This document shows, one piece after another, positions 17,891 through 26,406 of a DNA stretch of 51,904 nucleotides; within the stretch, counting starts at the first letter, position 1; every line of letters begins with the position of its first letter. Where the stretch lies: IMG/VR virus record IMGVR_UViG_3300026382_000023, positions 1 to 51,904 of that record. One strand, 5' to 3'. The stretch comes from a virus. Under the pieces are notes generated by a model. It saw nothing but the letters and a program-made list of their open reading frames with translations. It was not told the origin of the DNA and ran no database searches. Made by a program: the position numbers and the translations under genes.

Positions 17891-17948
17891 ATCGTCCTCC
17901 TATCTATAGTTCACAACATACTAGGACATAAAAAAATAAAAAGACAAC

Positions 17949-17976
17949 AGTATAGGTAGAACTATCTACCTATACT
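17949..17976 (-). terminator. Rho-independent terminator
   Basis: A 12-bp perfect stem AGTATAGGTAGA with a 4-base loop is followed on the minus strand by a T-rich run (17930-17942). It overlaps the last codons of the gene at 17970. Confidence 0.88.
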
Positions 17977-18899
17977 AAAACAAGATTATCTTTGATAATT
18001 TTATCTAAGATTCTAATGGTTTCCTTAACGTTAATGATTCTCTTCTTACTCTCTATTATCTTTCTAAAGATCGACTTACTGTTAATACCTTCAGTTTCAA
18101 CCATATATAAGATAGACATGAACGTAGGTCTATTTTCAACCATTGCTAACGCTAGTTCCTTACTATTAGTGCTATAAAATGTTCTAGATAATGATTGTAT
18201 TAACATATCGCTATCTAATGCTTGTACTCTTCTATCGTCTATAACGGTTTTGATATTGTTAAGTAAGTCGCCTATAGTCTTACTTGGTAACTTGATCTCA
18301 GATAGCTTAGAAATGTAATTAGGAGTGTGTTCTCTTATATTACGTAAAAGCATGATAGGGATATGATCTAATACTGATCCGGTTACTCTATCCTCATCCA
18401 TGAATCTATAATGCAAGTTAGTTATAGCTTTTAAAACTGGAAGTATCTCTTTGTTAAAAACTAATAAAGAGATAGTGTTAGATAGTACTTCAGAGAACAT
18501 CATAGCTAACTGGTTATTGATGTTACTAAAACTATTAGGATCTTCTATTAATAACCCAGTGAATAACATCCTATATAAAAGCATTCTACCATTGTATCTA
18601 TCCTGCAGAACATCTGAGATGTTAACTGTTTCTGTAGATACGTTGCTTTTAACCATATGTCTGAAATCACCTGCTATAACTGTACTATCTTTATACATAA
18701 AAAGAAATGGATGATAGAACGGTTGAATATCCTCATCTCTACAATAAACTCCAGTTAAACACATATATTTAACTTTATCGGTATCAGGCAACTCATAACT
18801 CATTGTGCTACCATGTTCTATATAAAGCTTCATGAGCTTCTTAGTTAAGTCCTCTGCTCTAATCGTAAACCCTAACGTACCGTCATATACGTTCAACAT
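17970..18899 (-). CDS. Hypothetical protein, possibly virion-associated
   Basis: The product has 309 residues with TCAAGGAGCAATAC before the ATG. The N-terminal third is mixed alpha/beta, the rest helical and ending in a basic leucine/isoleucine-rich helix. There are no catalytic motifs, signal peptide or membrane spans. It is a single-gene unit between the polymerase operon and the 609-residue gene, with its own terminator. About 15-30 bases upstream the minus strand reads TTGAATTAATAAGACT, a weak variant of the promoter motif seen elsewhere in this window. Function unknown. Confidence 0.85.
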   Translation of the reverse strand: MLNVYDGTLGFTIRAEDLTKKLMKLYIEHGSTMSYELPDTDKVKYMCLTGVYCRDEDIQPFYHPFLFMYKDSTVIAGDFRHMVKSNVSTETVNISDVLQDRYNGRMLLYRMLFTGLLIEDPNSFSNINNQLAMMFSEVLSNTISLLVFNKEILPVLKAITNLHYRFMDEDRVTGSVLDHIPIMLLRNIREHTPNYISKLSEIKLPSKTIGDLLNNIKTVIDDRRVQALDSDMLIQSLSRTFYSTNSKELALAMVENRPTFMSILYMVETEGINSKSIFRKIIESKKRIINVKETIRILDKIIKDNLVLV

Positions 18900-18971
18900 G
18901 TATTGCTCCTTGATAGTCTTATTAATTCAAACTATAAATCTAAGAAAAATAATGAAAAAAAGAAGGTGGGA

Positions 18972-18990
18972 GAGGACTAGAATAGTCCTC
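18972..18990 (-). terminator. Rho-independent terminator of the 609-residue protein gene
   Basis: An 8-bp stem GAGGACTA/TAGTCCTC with a GAA loop contains the TAG stop (18977-18979). On the minus strand it is followed by CCCACCTTCTTTTTTTC. Confidence 0.75.
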
Positions 18991-20806
18991 CTCCGAATCC
19001 GAAGCTTGGTTGTGTAACGTTAGGTCTAGTGAATCCTGTAGTACCGAAGTTGATACCTCTGATTCCACCTTCAGCATAAGCTTGGCTAATGAGTTGTAGG
19101 TCATTGTTAACCATAAAGTTGTGATCGATTGCAGCTTGTGTTCTTGGATTATACCCTGCTGCCATTGCAGCATTTACAAGCTCAGTTAAGAACACTCCAT
19201 TAATAGGAATTCTAATTGCTTTTCCAGTTATGATTGCATTCGGAACGATTTGGTTAATAACTTCTATTTTTAGTCTTAATGGATCTTGACCTGATACGCT
19301 AGCAGGCACGTTGCTTAAGATCCAGTTATGGATGATTTGTGGATCTTTAGCATTCTCTACGATAAATGCTAGATCTATTTCTCTAACGTCTCTAACATTC
19401 CCTTCATTATCTACGAATTTACCTACTGGTACTATGATACCTTCGTTAGCAGCTACTTGTTTGGTAGCAATGCTTTTGCCCACCATAGCCTCTGCTGTTT
19501 TAACGATATAATCATTAGCTCTCTGAGCTAATGCTGGGTTGTCGTTCATCAAGTGTAGATATGCGAAAGGCGCTTCTTTATCAAATCCAGGTCCATATAG
19601 TTCTACTTCTAGAGATATAACTGGTTCAGCTTCAAACATTTTGCTAATAATCTCTACTACTTGTTGTTCTGTTAGTTTTCCAGATTTGAGATGTAGTTTT
19701 TCACCGAAGCCTTTTTTATTGTCCTCGATGTTAGTGATGAAGTTAAGTACTCCTACATCTCTGTTAACATTAAGTAGCATTTGCATAAGTTGATTTGGAT
19801 TACCGAACACAGCGCTATTGATTAAACTCATTAACACCATGTCGGTTGTTTGTTTTAATCCATCCGTAGTATTGATAATAATGTTAGGTTTGATAGATCT
19901 TTTAATCATACCTGGTGCTAATGGTTTTTCTACTGGCAAATATTCCATATAACCAGTAGATGTTACTAGGTTAAACTCTTTATACTCTGTATTCAATCTT
20001 GCAGGGAATTGATTTTGGTTGTTATTAGGCGTGAACTTCAATGTCATCATGAAGTCTGATCTAATAACCTTACCAGTCTGATCTTTAGTAATACCTGCGA
20101 TATGTGTGATATCTAATTTTGGAATATATGTTTTAAATCTGTTCACTAGACCTCTTATAGGTACAGGTCCTACAATACCAGCTACCTCAGCAGCTTTACT
20201 AATATTAATTTTTTGTACTAAACTAGCTATCTTACTAGCTGCTGTTTCTACATCAACATCGTCTGGAATAACTACGCCAGATGTACTTACTAATTTATCT
20301 ACTTCAACATTCAATGCGCTTGTTAGAACCGCTTTAACTGCTTTGTCCATAATTTCGTCAAACGCGTCTGCTGGTACCAATACATAGAATTGATTTCTGA
20401 TTCTAGCTTCTTCAACTATTTCTGCTACTGTTTTTGGTAATGGACCAGTAGCTGACAATAAAATAGTGTGATAGAACACTTTGTCAGATTTATTTGTTCT
20501 AGTTGCAAGTACCACTACGCTATATGCAATGTTGTACGGTGCTACGTTCTCTTTGTCAATTTTTAGTACTACATTCTCGAATTTAACATCTTTTTCAACG
20601 ATTTCTTTCTTTACTCTTTCATTAAGAGTGTTGGCAAACTTTTCCAAATACTCACTGTTACTATCATTTTGGATAAATAAATCTAAACCTAAGATGTCGA
20701 TTTCATTGTTCATATCTTTACCTCCAACTGTGTCTTCTTTAAAGATGTCTTCTACTCTAGCTTTGTTTTTAGCTGTGTTGTTCATTCTTTCGTCATGTAG
20801 TGCCAT
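18977..20806 (-). CDS. Probably abundant 609-residue protein of unknown family (capsid or other self-assembling protein?)
   Basis: AAAAGGAGTAAGAC precedes the ATG. Two tandem copies of the candidate phage promoter lie upstream (20834-20849 and 20951-20966), as does a structured leader, which points to high expression. The sequence is rich in A, V and I with few cysteines and has a mixed alpha/beta texture. An N-terminal charged segment (1-75) precedes a domain containing APYNIAYSVVVLATR, and the middle and C-terminal parts contain PLAPGMIKRSIKPNIIIN and IPINGVFLTELVNAAMAAG. The last 30 residues are glycine/phenylalanine-rich, ending SFGFGGGLF. I recognise no family. Candidates are a major capsid-type protein or another shell or lattice former. 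Its C-terminal FG pattern recurs in the protein at 30227. Confidence 0.88.
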   Translation of the reverse strand: MALHDERMNNTAKNKARVEDIFKEDTVGGKDMNNEIDILGLDLFIQNDSNSEYLEKFANTLNERVKKEIVEKDVKFENVVLKIDKENVAPYNIAYSVVVLATRTNKSDKVFYHTILLSATGPLPKTVAEIVEEARIRNQFYVLVPADAFDEIMDKAVKAVLTSALNVEVDKLVSTSGVVIPDDVDVETAASKIASLVQKINISKAAEVAGIVGPVPIRGLVNRFKTYIPKLDITHIAGITKDQTGKVIRSDFMMTLKFTPNNNQNQFPARLNTEYKEFNLVTSTGYMEYLPVEKPLAPGMIKRSIKPNIIINTTDGLKQTTDMVLMSLINSAVFGNPNQLMQMLLNVNRDVGVLNFITNIEDNKKGFGEKLHLKSGKLTEQQVVEIISKMFEAEPVISLEVELYGPGFDKEAPFAYLHLMNDNPALAQRANDYIVKTAEAMVGKSIATKQVAANEGIIVPVGKFVDNEGNVRDVREIDLAFIVENAKDPQIIHNWILSNVPASVSGQDPLRLKIEVINQIVPNAIITGKAIRIPINGVFLTELVNAAMAAGYNPRTQAAIDHNFMVNNDLQLISQAYAEGGIRGINFGTTGFTRPNVTQPSFGFGGGLF

Positions 20807-20833
20807 GTCTTACTCCTTTTCCTAGATTTTTTG

Positions 20834-20849
20834 CATCTTAATAATATAC
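20834..20849 (-). promoter_or_regulatory. Candidate phage promoter motif, proximal copy
   Basis: The minus strand reads GTATATTATTAAGATG, ending 28 bases before the start codon of the 609-residue protein gene. It is identical to the copy at 30965-30980. Confidence 0.7.
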
Positions 20850-20950
20850 TACCGAATAAATTTCGGTTTAACGAAAGTACGTCATTAGCTGTCGACAACT
20901 AAACTTGTCCTACGATAACCGATACCACGACCTAAGACACGGATGTGTCT

Positions 20951-20966
20951 CGTCTTAATAATATAG
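20951..20966 (-). promoter_or_regulatory. Candidate phage promoter motif, distal copy
   Basis: The minus strand reads CTATATTATTAAGACG, directly followed by the hairpin AGACACATCCGTGTCT. It is the second copy upstream of the 609-residue protein gene. Confidence 0.68.
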
Positions 20967-21004
20967 GATCAAATATTTTTTAGATTTAAAAAGAATAAAC
21001 GATC

Positions 21005-21065
21005 AAGATACCATTTCTGGTATCTTATGCACTACCATAACGGTAGTGCACGGGAGTACTCTCCC
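21005..21065. ncRNA. Three tandem hairpins, possible non-coding RNA or leader
   Basis: AAGATACCA-tttc-TGGTATCTT, TGCACTACC-ataac-GGTAGTGCA and GGGAG-tact-CTCCC occur in a row with one-base gaps. The strand cannot be assigned. No open frame of note crosses them, and they are not followed by a clear T run in the plus direction. Confidence 0.4.
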
Positions 21066-21145
21066 TATCCATTGCATGTTTGCTTTCTGTTTCATACTAT
21101 ACAGTGTAAATATTTTTTATTAAAATATAAAATTTTTATTCCATT

Positions 21146-21157
21146 GTTATCGATAAC
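21146..21157. promoter_or_regulatory. 12-base palindrome, possible operator
   Basis: GTTATCGATAAC is a perfect palindrome 48 bases upstream of the start at 21205, in an AT-rich stretch that should contain that gene's promoter. No binding protein can be named. Confidence 0.3.
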
Positions 21158-21204
21158 TATCATTCGGATCCGTTGAATAAACTATTTATAAAAAGGAGTA
21201 AGTT

Positions 21205-22278
21205 ATGATCGATTTATTTCAGAACGTCAGAAGGCATAAAAGACCGTTGATACACGATCCTAAACTAGAACGTACCTTATACTTATTAGAAGGAGATATT
21301 TTTGAATTAGTAAGCTACTACTACACTACGAACAGATATGTTAAACGACCTAACATGTTGATAACGTTATTAGAAAATATGTATAATAACCCAGAAGACA
21401 AAGTAGAACAGATCTTAACAGAAAATGAAACTAATGTAAATTTTATCATTAAGGATCTAGGTATAACGTCTGAGATAGATGCCGGTAAAATTCATAAAGG
21501 GGTTATAACTAAAAACTATTACGAAATATTTGTTAAAACATCAGACGCTAACGTTATAACCATGGATAAAGATAATTACCTAACATTTAACCCCATAACT
21601 ATTAAATACTTCGATATGGTATTAACAGAACCTATACATCCTAAAAACATAATTAACCCGTCATACGGCTACGATTACATAGTATATGAGATAGATCCAG
21701 TTATGCTTAACTTACAATACTACTTCTGGTGTAAAGAACAGATAGATCTTGATAAAGACATAGATCCAGGTAGATTTTTATACACTATAGCATTGCCAAA
21801 CATGATAGACGATTTCTTTAATGGATCATTAGTACTTTTATATCTATCTGTTTTAGCTAATTACGATTATCCGTTATACGTAGTAGATAATCCTATAAAT
21901 ATACCTACTAGATTAAGAGATATTAAACAGGGCATCGGTAATGTGATGGAAAAATACCAGCATAGTGATAACTACAGATACGAAGAACTACTAGATAACA
22001 TGCGTTTAATGAACGGTAACGGTTCTACGTTTTTAGAAGATAAAGTTAAGATCTATAACAGTTATAATACATGGACATTCTGGTTAAAATACATAGACGT
22101 AATAGAGTTCCTATTAACTACCTCTACACATAGAACCTTATCTATGAATAAAGATACTATAGAACAGCTTAAAAAAGACATTAAATACAGTCTTAATAAT
22201 AAACACTTAGATAAAATCAAACATCCTATACTAGGCAAATTAGAAGAAAGATTAGAAAACATCTACAAGGAGTATTAA
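21205..22278 (+). CDS. Probable virion structural protein
   Basis: The product has 357 residues with AAAAAGGAGTAAGTT before the ATG. Mixed alpha/beta, tyrosine- and aspartate-rich, with no catalytic motif, signal peptide or membrane segment. The C-terminus is a basic helical stretch ending LEERLENIYKEY. Its stop abuts the next gene's ATG (TAAATG), so the two are translationally coupled and their products probably interact. Size, context and composition suggest a neck, tail-completion or baseplate protein, but nothing in the sequence names it. Confidence 0.85.
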   Translation: MIDLFQNVRRHKRPLIHDPKLERTLYLLEGDIFELVSYYYTTNRYVKRPNMLITLLENMYNNPEDKVEQILTENETNVNFIIKDLGITSEIDAGKIHKGVITKNYYEIFVKTSDANVITMDKDNYLTFNPITIKYFDMVLTEPIHPKNIINPSYGYDYIVYEIDPVMLNLQYYFWCKEQIDLDKDIDPGRFLYTIALPNMIDDFFNGSLVLLYLSVLANYDYPLYVVDNPINIPTRLRDIKQGIGNVMEKYQHSDNYRYEELLDNMRLMNGNGSTFLEDKVKIYNSYNTWTFWLKYIDVIEFLLTTSTHRTLSMNKDTIEQLKKDIKYSLNNKHLDKIKHPILGKLEERLENIYKEY

Positions 22279-23085
22279 ATGCATCCATTCGACAAAGCAC
22301 TACGTAACATATACAGAATACCTAAAGAGATATTGAACCTTGTATTCATGTCTAAGATATCAGTATTGCCTAACGTAACTACTACGTTAGACGACCAGAT
22401 CATAAGGTTGGTTATAAAAGGCATCGTAATGAAAGACATTAACCTTATAAGAGGTATGTCGTTCACTATAGACGTGTCAAAATGCGATCAATGGGTGGTA
22501 GACTATAACCCTACGGCTAAATACTTAATGATAGAGGTACCATACAGTTTAACTAATAATAAAGAAATACTAACACCATTAAGTTTAACATATAACCCTA
22601 TATATAACGTTACTACCGATCTAACATTCCCTAGTAACGGATTATTAAGAGCCGCTGAGACTGGTATAAACAACATAGATACTAATGTAGGCGGTATACA
22701 TACTACTAATTTGGAATTAGTAGGACCTAACACGATACTAGTACATGAGAACATATATTCAGCAGTAGGCGGGTATATGAGAGTTGTCGTAGAGAATGAT
22801 GATGAACTAAGGAACTTAAAACCACAGGCTCATTTAGTCTTCGCTGAGTTATGTGAATGGGCTTGTAAAGGATATATACATACCAAACTAGTAGTAGAGC
22901 TAGATAAAGGATTCATATATGGAGGACATGAGTTAAATAAGGTCATGGATATAGTTGAAAGCTATGCAGATGCATGGGAAAGATATGACGAACTACTAAA
23001 AGAAAAATGGGCTAAAGTAGCCTTCATGAATGATAGTGAATCATATAGCAGGTATATATCTATGTTGGTTAATCCAGTACTGTAA
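22279..23085 (+). CDS. Probable virion structural protein
   Basis: The product has 268 residues and starts immediately after the previous stop, with AAGGAGTATTAA as ribosome binding site inside the upstream gene. The N-terminal half is beta-rich (IIRLVIKGIVMKDINLIRG, then LMIEVPYSLT). A glycine-containing loop region lies around 130-150, and the C-terminal half is helical (VFAELCEWACKGYIHTKL, then KVMDIVESYADAWERYDEL). No enzyme signature. Coupled to 21205-22278. A neck or connector role is plausible but unproven. Ends just before a bidirectional terminator. Confidence 0.85.
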   Translation: MHPFDKALRNIYRIPKEILNLVFMSKISVLPNVTTTLDDQIIRLVIKGIVMKDINLIRGMSFTIDVSKCDQWVVDYNPTAKYLMIEVPYSLTNNKEILTPLSLTYNPIYNVTTDLTFPSNGLLRAAETGINNIDTNVGGIHTTNLELVGPNTILVHENIYSAVGGYMRVVVENDDELRNLKPQAHLVFAELCEWACKGYIHTKLVVELDKGFIYGGHELNKVMDIVESYADAWERYDELLKEKWAKVAFMNDSESYSRYISMLVNPVL

Positions 23086-23100
23086 GAAAATAAAAAAAAC

Positions 23101-23129
23101 GTAGTAGACGACTGTGTATCGTCTACTAC
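23101..23129. terminator. Bidirectional terminator between convergent genes
   Basis: An 11-bp perfect stem GTAGTAGACGA/TCGTCTACTAC has a 7-base loop. On the minus strand it is followed by GTTTTTTTTA. It lies between the stop at 23085 and the convergent gene ending at 23126. Confidence 0.88.
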
Positions 23130-23470
23130 ACATTATTTTCTTTATATGTAACAACTGCTTTTTCGTTTACTTCTAGGATTTTGGATTTGATAAAGTCATT
23201 AATTTTCTTCTCTCTCATCGTTACATCAGATCTACTGAACGACGTGTGTATGAAGATCCTGACGTCTCTAAGATCTTCTCTCAAATTTTCTCCTAACCAT
23301 TTTTCTATTTCTTCCTCTTCTCTAGTTAAAGGTATTACTCTACTGCCGTCGTTTTTAAATAAAGCATACGGTATGATACCTGATCCGATATTAACATATA
23401 CACCAGGCATATTACCTCTAATATCTGTATCGATCATTACGCTATCTACATCCACTTTCACCTCTTTCAT
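23126..23470 (-). CDS. Hypothetical protein
   Basis: The product has 114 residues with GAAGGAGCGCCT before the ATG. The N-terminal half is beta-rich (VDSVMIDTDIRGNMPGVYVN), followed by an acidic helix (TREEEEIEKWLGENLREDLR) and a C-terminal helix/strand. It is soluble and small with no recognised domain. Third gene of a minus-strand operon (24824 to 23126) that ends at the hairpin at 23101. The three products may work together. No function assigned. Confidence 0.8.
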   Translation of the reverse strand: MKEVKVDVDSVMIDTDIRGNMPGVYVNIGSGIIPYALFKNDGSRVIPLTREEEEIEKWLGENLREDLRDVRIFIHTSFSRSDVTMREKKINDFIKSKILEVNEKAVVTYKENNV

Positions 23471-23499
23471 AGGCGCTCCTTCTTTGGTATTATCGAGTG

Positions 23500-23850
23500 T
23501 TATCCTAACACTCTTATACCGTTCCTATCTCGCCTCAGTCTCTTATTCTTGCGTTTTTCTATGGACATGATACGATTCATTAACCTCTTATAAGCATATC
23601 GACATACAGTGTTAGGAACGGTTAATAGTTCTAACTTTTTACCAGTACTAGTTACTATCTTCTCAGATATCTTTCTAGAAGCACTAAAAAGGAGAGACTC
23701 GTCTATGTTGTTTAAAATATGTCTTACACCCGTGTATTTATTCTTAAGAACCCATTTGTTATTAAAGACACGGGTTTTAACGTTCAAATGGTAGAAATTA
23801 ATGCTATAAACATCATTGATCTCATATCTTGTGTAACGTATGATAACCAT
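23500..23850 (-). CDS. Hypothetical basic protein
   Basis: The product has 116 residues with ACAGGAGCGGCC before the ATG. It is strongly basic, especially at the C-terminus (RIMSIEKRKNKRLRRDRNG), and could bind nucleic acid. A beta-rich N-terminal part (VIIRYTRYEINDVYSINFYH) precedes it. Middle gene of the 24824-23126 operon. I cannot align it with a known family. Nucleic-acid binding is inferred from charge only. Confidence 0.78.
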   Translation of the reverse strand: MVIIRYTRYEINDVYSINFYHLNVKTRVFNNKWVLKNKYTGVRHILNNIDESLLFSASRKISEKIVTSTGKKLELLTVPNTVCRYAYKRLMNRIMSIEKRKNKRLRRDRNGIRVLG

Positions 23851-23876
23851 GGCCGCTCCTGTAACATTGATATGTC

Positions 23877-24824
23877 TTATAAACGGAGTAATTCTCCTAT
23901 CTTTTTAAGTATCGTAAGTATCTCCTCTCTTTTTATCATAACCGCTTTGTTATGGATGACTAATTGAGAATAATGTTTGTCAGAGTAAGGTAATTTTAAT
24001 ACCGTATTAATTATCGTTAAATTGCCTTTATCAGAAACTACTGTCAACACTGTATCCGTTACACCAGTAGTATTCAACGAAGACCCTTCATCCAGCTCAG
24101 TATTTCTACTCCATCTATCTAGCGTATTTAATACGTAATCGGTTACTGAAGAACGTAATCTATCTAGAGAGTCAACTAGTTTAGTAACAGATATATCAGA
24201 TATGCTACGTACTTCACCGTCGTTATAACGGTAATATATCTTATCCTCATTTATAGTAATATCTAATTCAGTATCATCTATCTTATAAGTACCGTATAGC
24301 ATCTGAAATTCGTCGTTATAACGTTCTACTATCTTACATTTACCGATATTATCTATGCATTTTTCTAGATGGTAATATATTCCTGCTGCTTCTACGCCAT
24401 CTGTGAGTATATAATCCGGTATGTTAGAAAGCATTTCATCGATCAACGTTGCTACTGTCGGATGAACGCTGATCACTGTTTCTATAACGCCTTCATCCGT
24501 GATTACAGATGCCTTCATGATTCTTTTTTCCGTATCGTCTACATTCTCTATTACGATTTCTTTAAACTCGAAATAACTGGATGTAACCTTATGATCACTT
24601 AACAAAAACTCTATAACATCTTTCATAGCTTTAACTAGCTCATGCGCTATGCGTACAAGAGAGATCGTGCTTTTTTCGTTATATACTGGTATCTTTTCAT
24701 CATCTGCATACCTTATCTCTACACGCGCGTTATCAGTACTTACTTTGTTAATCGTTATATACCCGTCTGACATAGTTAAAATTAACGCATCGTCTTCTAT
24801 GTTAAAGACTATTTTTGTTACCAT
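23877..24824 (-). CDS. Hypothetical beta-rich acidic protein
   Basis: The product has 315 residues with CGAAGGAGGGAGTT before the ATG. It is acidic and valine/isoleucine/threonine-rich, and seems to contain repeated beta modules: ALILTMSDGYITINKVS near the N-terminus, TELDITINEDKIYYRYNDG in the middle, and VLTVVSDKGNLTIIN near the C-terminus. It has no signal peptide. It is first gene of a three-gene operon. It may be structural. Function unknown. Confidence 0.82.
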   Translation of the reverse strand: MVTKIVFNIEDDALILTMSDGYITINKVSTDNARVEIRYADDEKIPVYNEKSTISLVRIAHELVKAMKDVIEFLLSDHKVTSSYFEFKEIVIENVDDTEKRIMKASVITDEGVIETVISVHPTVATLIDEMLSNIPDYILTDGVEAAGIYYHLEKCIDNIGKCKIVERYNDEFQMLYGTYKIDDTELDITINEDKIYYRYNDGEVRSISDISVTKLVDSLDRLRSSVTDYVLNTLDRWSRNTELDEGSSLNTTGVTDTVLTVVSDKGNLTIINTVLKLPYSDKHYSQLVIHNKAVMIKREEILTILKKIGELLRL

Positions 24825-24895
24825 AACTCCCTCCTTCGTTTAATCTGCTATACAAGTTAATGACATGTAGGTAAATATATATTAAAGATAAAAAG

Positions 24896-24927
24896 ACACA
24901 CAGTCAGTAATATCACTGACTGTGTGT
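24896..24927 (-). terminator. Rho-independent terminator
   Basis: A 13-bp perfect stem ACACACAGTCAGT with a 6-base loop is followed on the minus strand by CTTTTTATC. It ends the 26342-24944 unit. Confidence 0.88.
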
Positions 24928-24943
24928 TCTTAACGATGTCCTA

Positions 24944-25753
24944 TCAGTACCATACAAATAACATAAGATACTTCTTACCACTTTTTAAGTAGTCGTTCAA
25001 TACTTCTCGCAATACAGTAAGTCTCTCCAAATAGTAGTCGTTATATCCGATGTCTCCAAAGAAGAACCCGTCTAACGTAGGTACGGTTTTCTTACAAGTA
25101 TCTATATCTCCTGCCTTATACGCCTCTATGGCTTTCTCAACATCTTGTAACAATCTCACTACCGTATCTTTTTCTAGATATATGTTAATGTTGTTCTCCA
25201 TGTTATACATATCATGTTCCATCAACCATCCTAACAACATGTTATACTTACGTAAATTATAACGTGGTTCACCTGTTAACTCCGTCTCTCTATCAGTTAG
25301 CTCCATCTTTCTCATTTCTAACTCTCTCAATCTCTCTTTTAACTTACTTATCTCTTCATCTTTAGCTAATTCTTCACCTCTCTTAACCAGTATATCAACT
25401 ACATCTCTACCTTCACGATCACACTCGTTCAATATCGGTCTATACACGCACATCAACATCTTAGCATACGTTCTTATATCCATCTCTTTATCATTACCGT
25501 AGGTTAAGTCATATAGTACAATATCAACCAGCTTAGACGCTATCCCGATCTCACATCTCTCAACTTCTTCCCCTTTTAACTCTTTCACTTTTTCACATAT
25601 CTCTCTGATCGCATCTTTATATTTATCACCAACTAACTCTATCATCTTTTCTAATACATCGTCTATCTCATTACTTACACTCATCAACTTCCCTTCTATC
25701 TCCTCTATCTTATCTTTCTCATTAACAAAAAATGTTACTATATCTAATCCCAT
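24944..25753 (-). CDS. Hypothetical coiled-coil protein
   Basis: The product has 269 residues starting MGLDIVTFFVNEKDK. This ATG follows AAGGAGGGTAAG, whereas the ATG at 25783 lies inside the upstream gene and lacks a site. It is highly charged and helical, with a clear coiled coil in the middle (about 135-165, LKERLRELEMRKMELTDRET). There are no membrane or catalytic motifs. Second gene of a two-gene operon with 25764-26342, both cysteine-containing and acidic, probably under the promoter motif at 26391. Function unknown. Confidence 0.82.
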   Translation of the reverse strand: MGLDIVTFFVNEKDKIEEIEGKLMSVSNEIDDVLEKMIELVGDKYKDAIREICEKVKELKGEEVERCEIGIASKLVDIVLYDLTYGNDKEMDIRTYAKMLMCVYRPILNECDREGRDVVDILVKRGEELAKDEEISKLKERLRELEMRKMELTDRETELTGEPRYNLRKYNMLLGWLMEHDMYNMENNINIYLEKDTVVRLLQDVEKAIEAYKAGDIDTCKKTVPTLDGFFFGDIGYNDYYLERLTVLREVLNDYLKSGKKYLMLFVWY

Positions 25754-25763
25754 CTTACCCTCC

Positions 25764-26342
25764 TTATTCTGTTTTATTTTCATCTTCTAATAATCCAACA
25801 TATAACGCTCTACTTAACGACGCTACAACCATGTTCCTAGGTACTGGTTTTTTACTCATGTCTAACATATATACATCTATACCGTTACCATACTGTAACA
25901 TGCACATCATCTCAGGATGTGCAATATCCATAGACGCTAACATACCTACCAACTTCATAAGTCTATAATCATCTACCTCAGCTTCAACATGCATGGTAAC
26001 ATAACTAATTTTCAACATCCTATCCTTATCTATAGCTATACCGTTATCTACTAACACGGTTCCCTCCTCACATCTTACACCCTCCTTACCTTCCATCCTT
26101 ATATCCATATATGTATCCCTCTTACTATCGAACCAGTCCTTATGTTTATCATACGTCTCCTCGATCACTTCTTTAACCACATCAGTAACTCCTTCCTTAA
26201 TCCCATACATCACGTCTAGTATATACGTATAATTATACCATCTACGATTCCTATCACTTACACCTAATAACTTCAAATCACTCTTAATATCTTCATATAC
26301 AGGTTTTATGATCTCATCATACGTTAAGTTAACCACATCCAT
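25764..26342 (-). CDS. Hypothetical protein
   Basis: The product has 192 residues with GAAGGAGGGATGAG before the ATG. It is acidic, mixed alpha/beta and methionine-rich (LKISYVTMHVEAEVDDYRLM, then MLASMDIAHPEMMCMLQYG). No family recognised, no signal peptide, no membrane span. It is first in a two-gene operon with a good copy of the promoter motif 49 bases upstream. Several small acidic unknown proteins of this kind are typical of phage host-takeover genes, but nothing here proves that role. Confidence 0.8.
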   Translation of the reverse strand: MDVVNLTYDEIIKPVYEDIKSDLKLLGVSDRNRRWYNYTYILDVMYGIKEGVTDVVKEVIEETYDKHKDWFDSKRDTYMDIRMEGKEGVRCEEGTVLVDNGIAIDKDRMLKISYVTMHVEAEVDDYRLMKLVGMLASMDIAHPEMMCMLQYGNGIDVYMLDMSKKPVPRNMVVASLSRALYVGLLEDENKTE

Positions 26343-26390
26343 CTCATCCCTCCTTCTTTTATCTAAAGTTCATCGATAACCTACCGATCT

Positions 26391-26406
26391 CTTCTTAATA
26401 ATATAT
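26391..26406 (-). promoter_or_regulatory. Candidate phage promoter motif
   Basis: The minus strand reads ATATATTATTAAGAAG, 49 bases before the start codon at 26342. Confidence 0.65.

Larger units (their letters stand above)
20807..21204. other. Structured intergenic region between divergent genes
   Basis: About 400 bases without a plausible gene. It holds two minus-strand promoter-like motifs (20834, 20951), a 6-bp hairpin AGACAC/GTGTCT at 20935-20950 abutting the second motif, three tandem hairpins (21005-21026, 9-bp stem; 21028-21050, 9-bp stem; 21052-21065, 5-bp stem) and a perfect 12-base palindrome GTTATCGATAAC at 21146-21157. The hairpins may belong to a non-coding RNA or long leader, and the palindrome may be an operator for the plus-strand gene at 21205. 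Confidence 0.6.
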
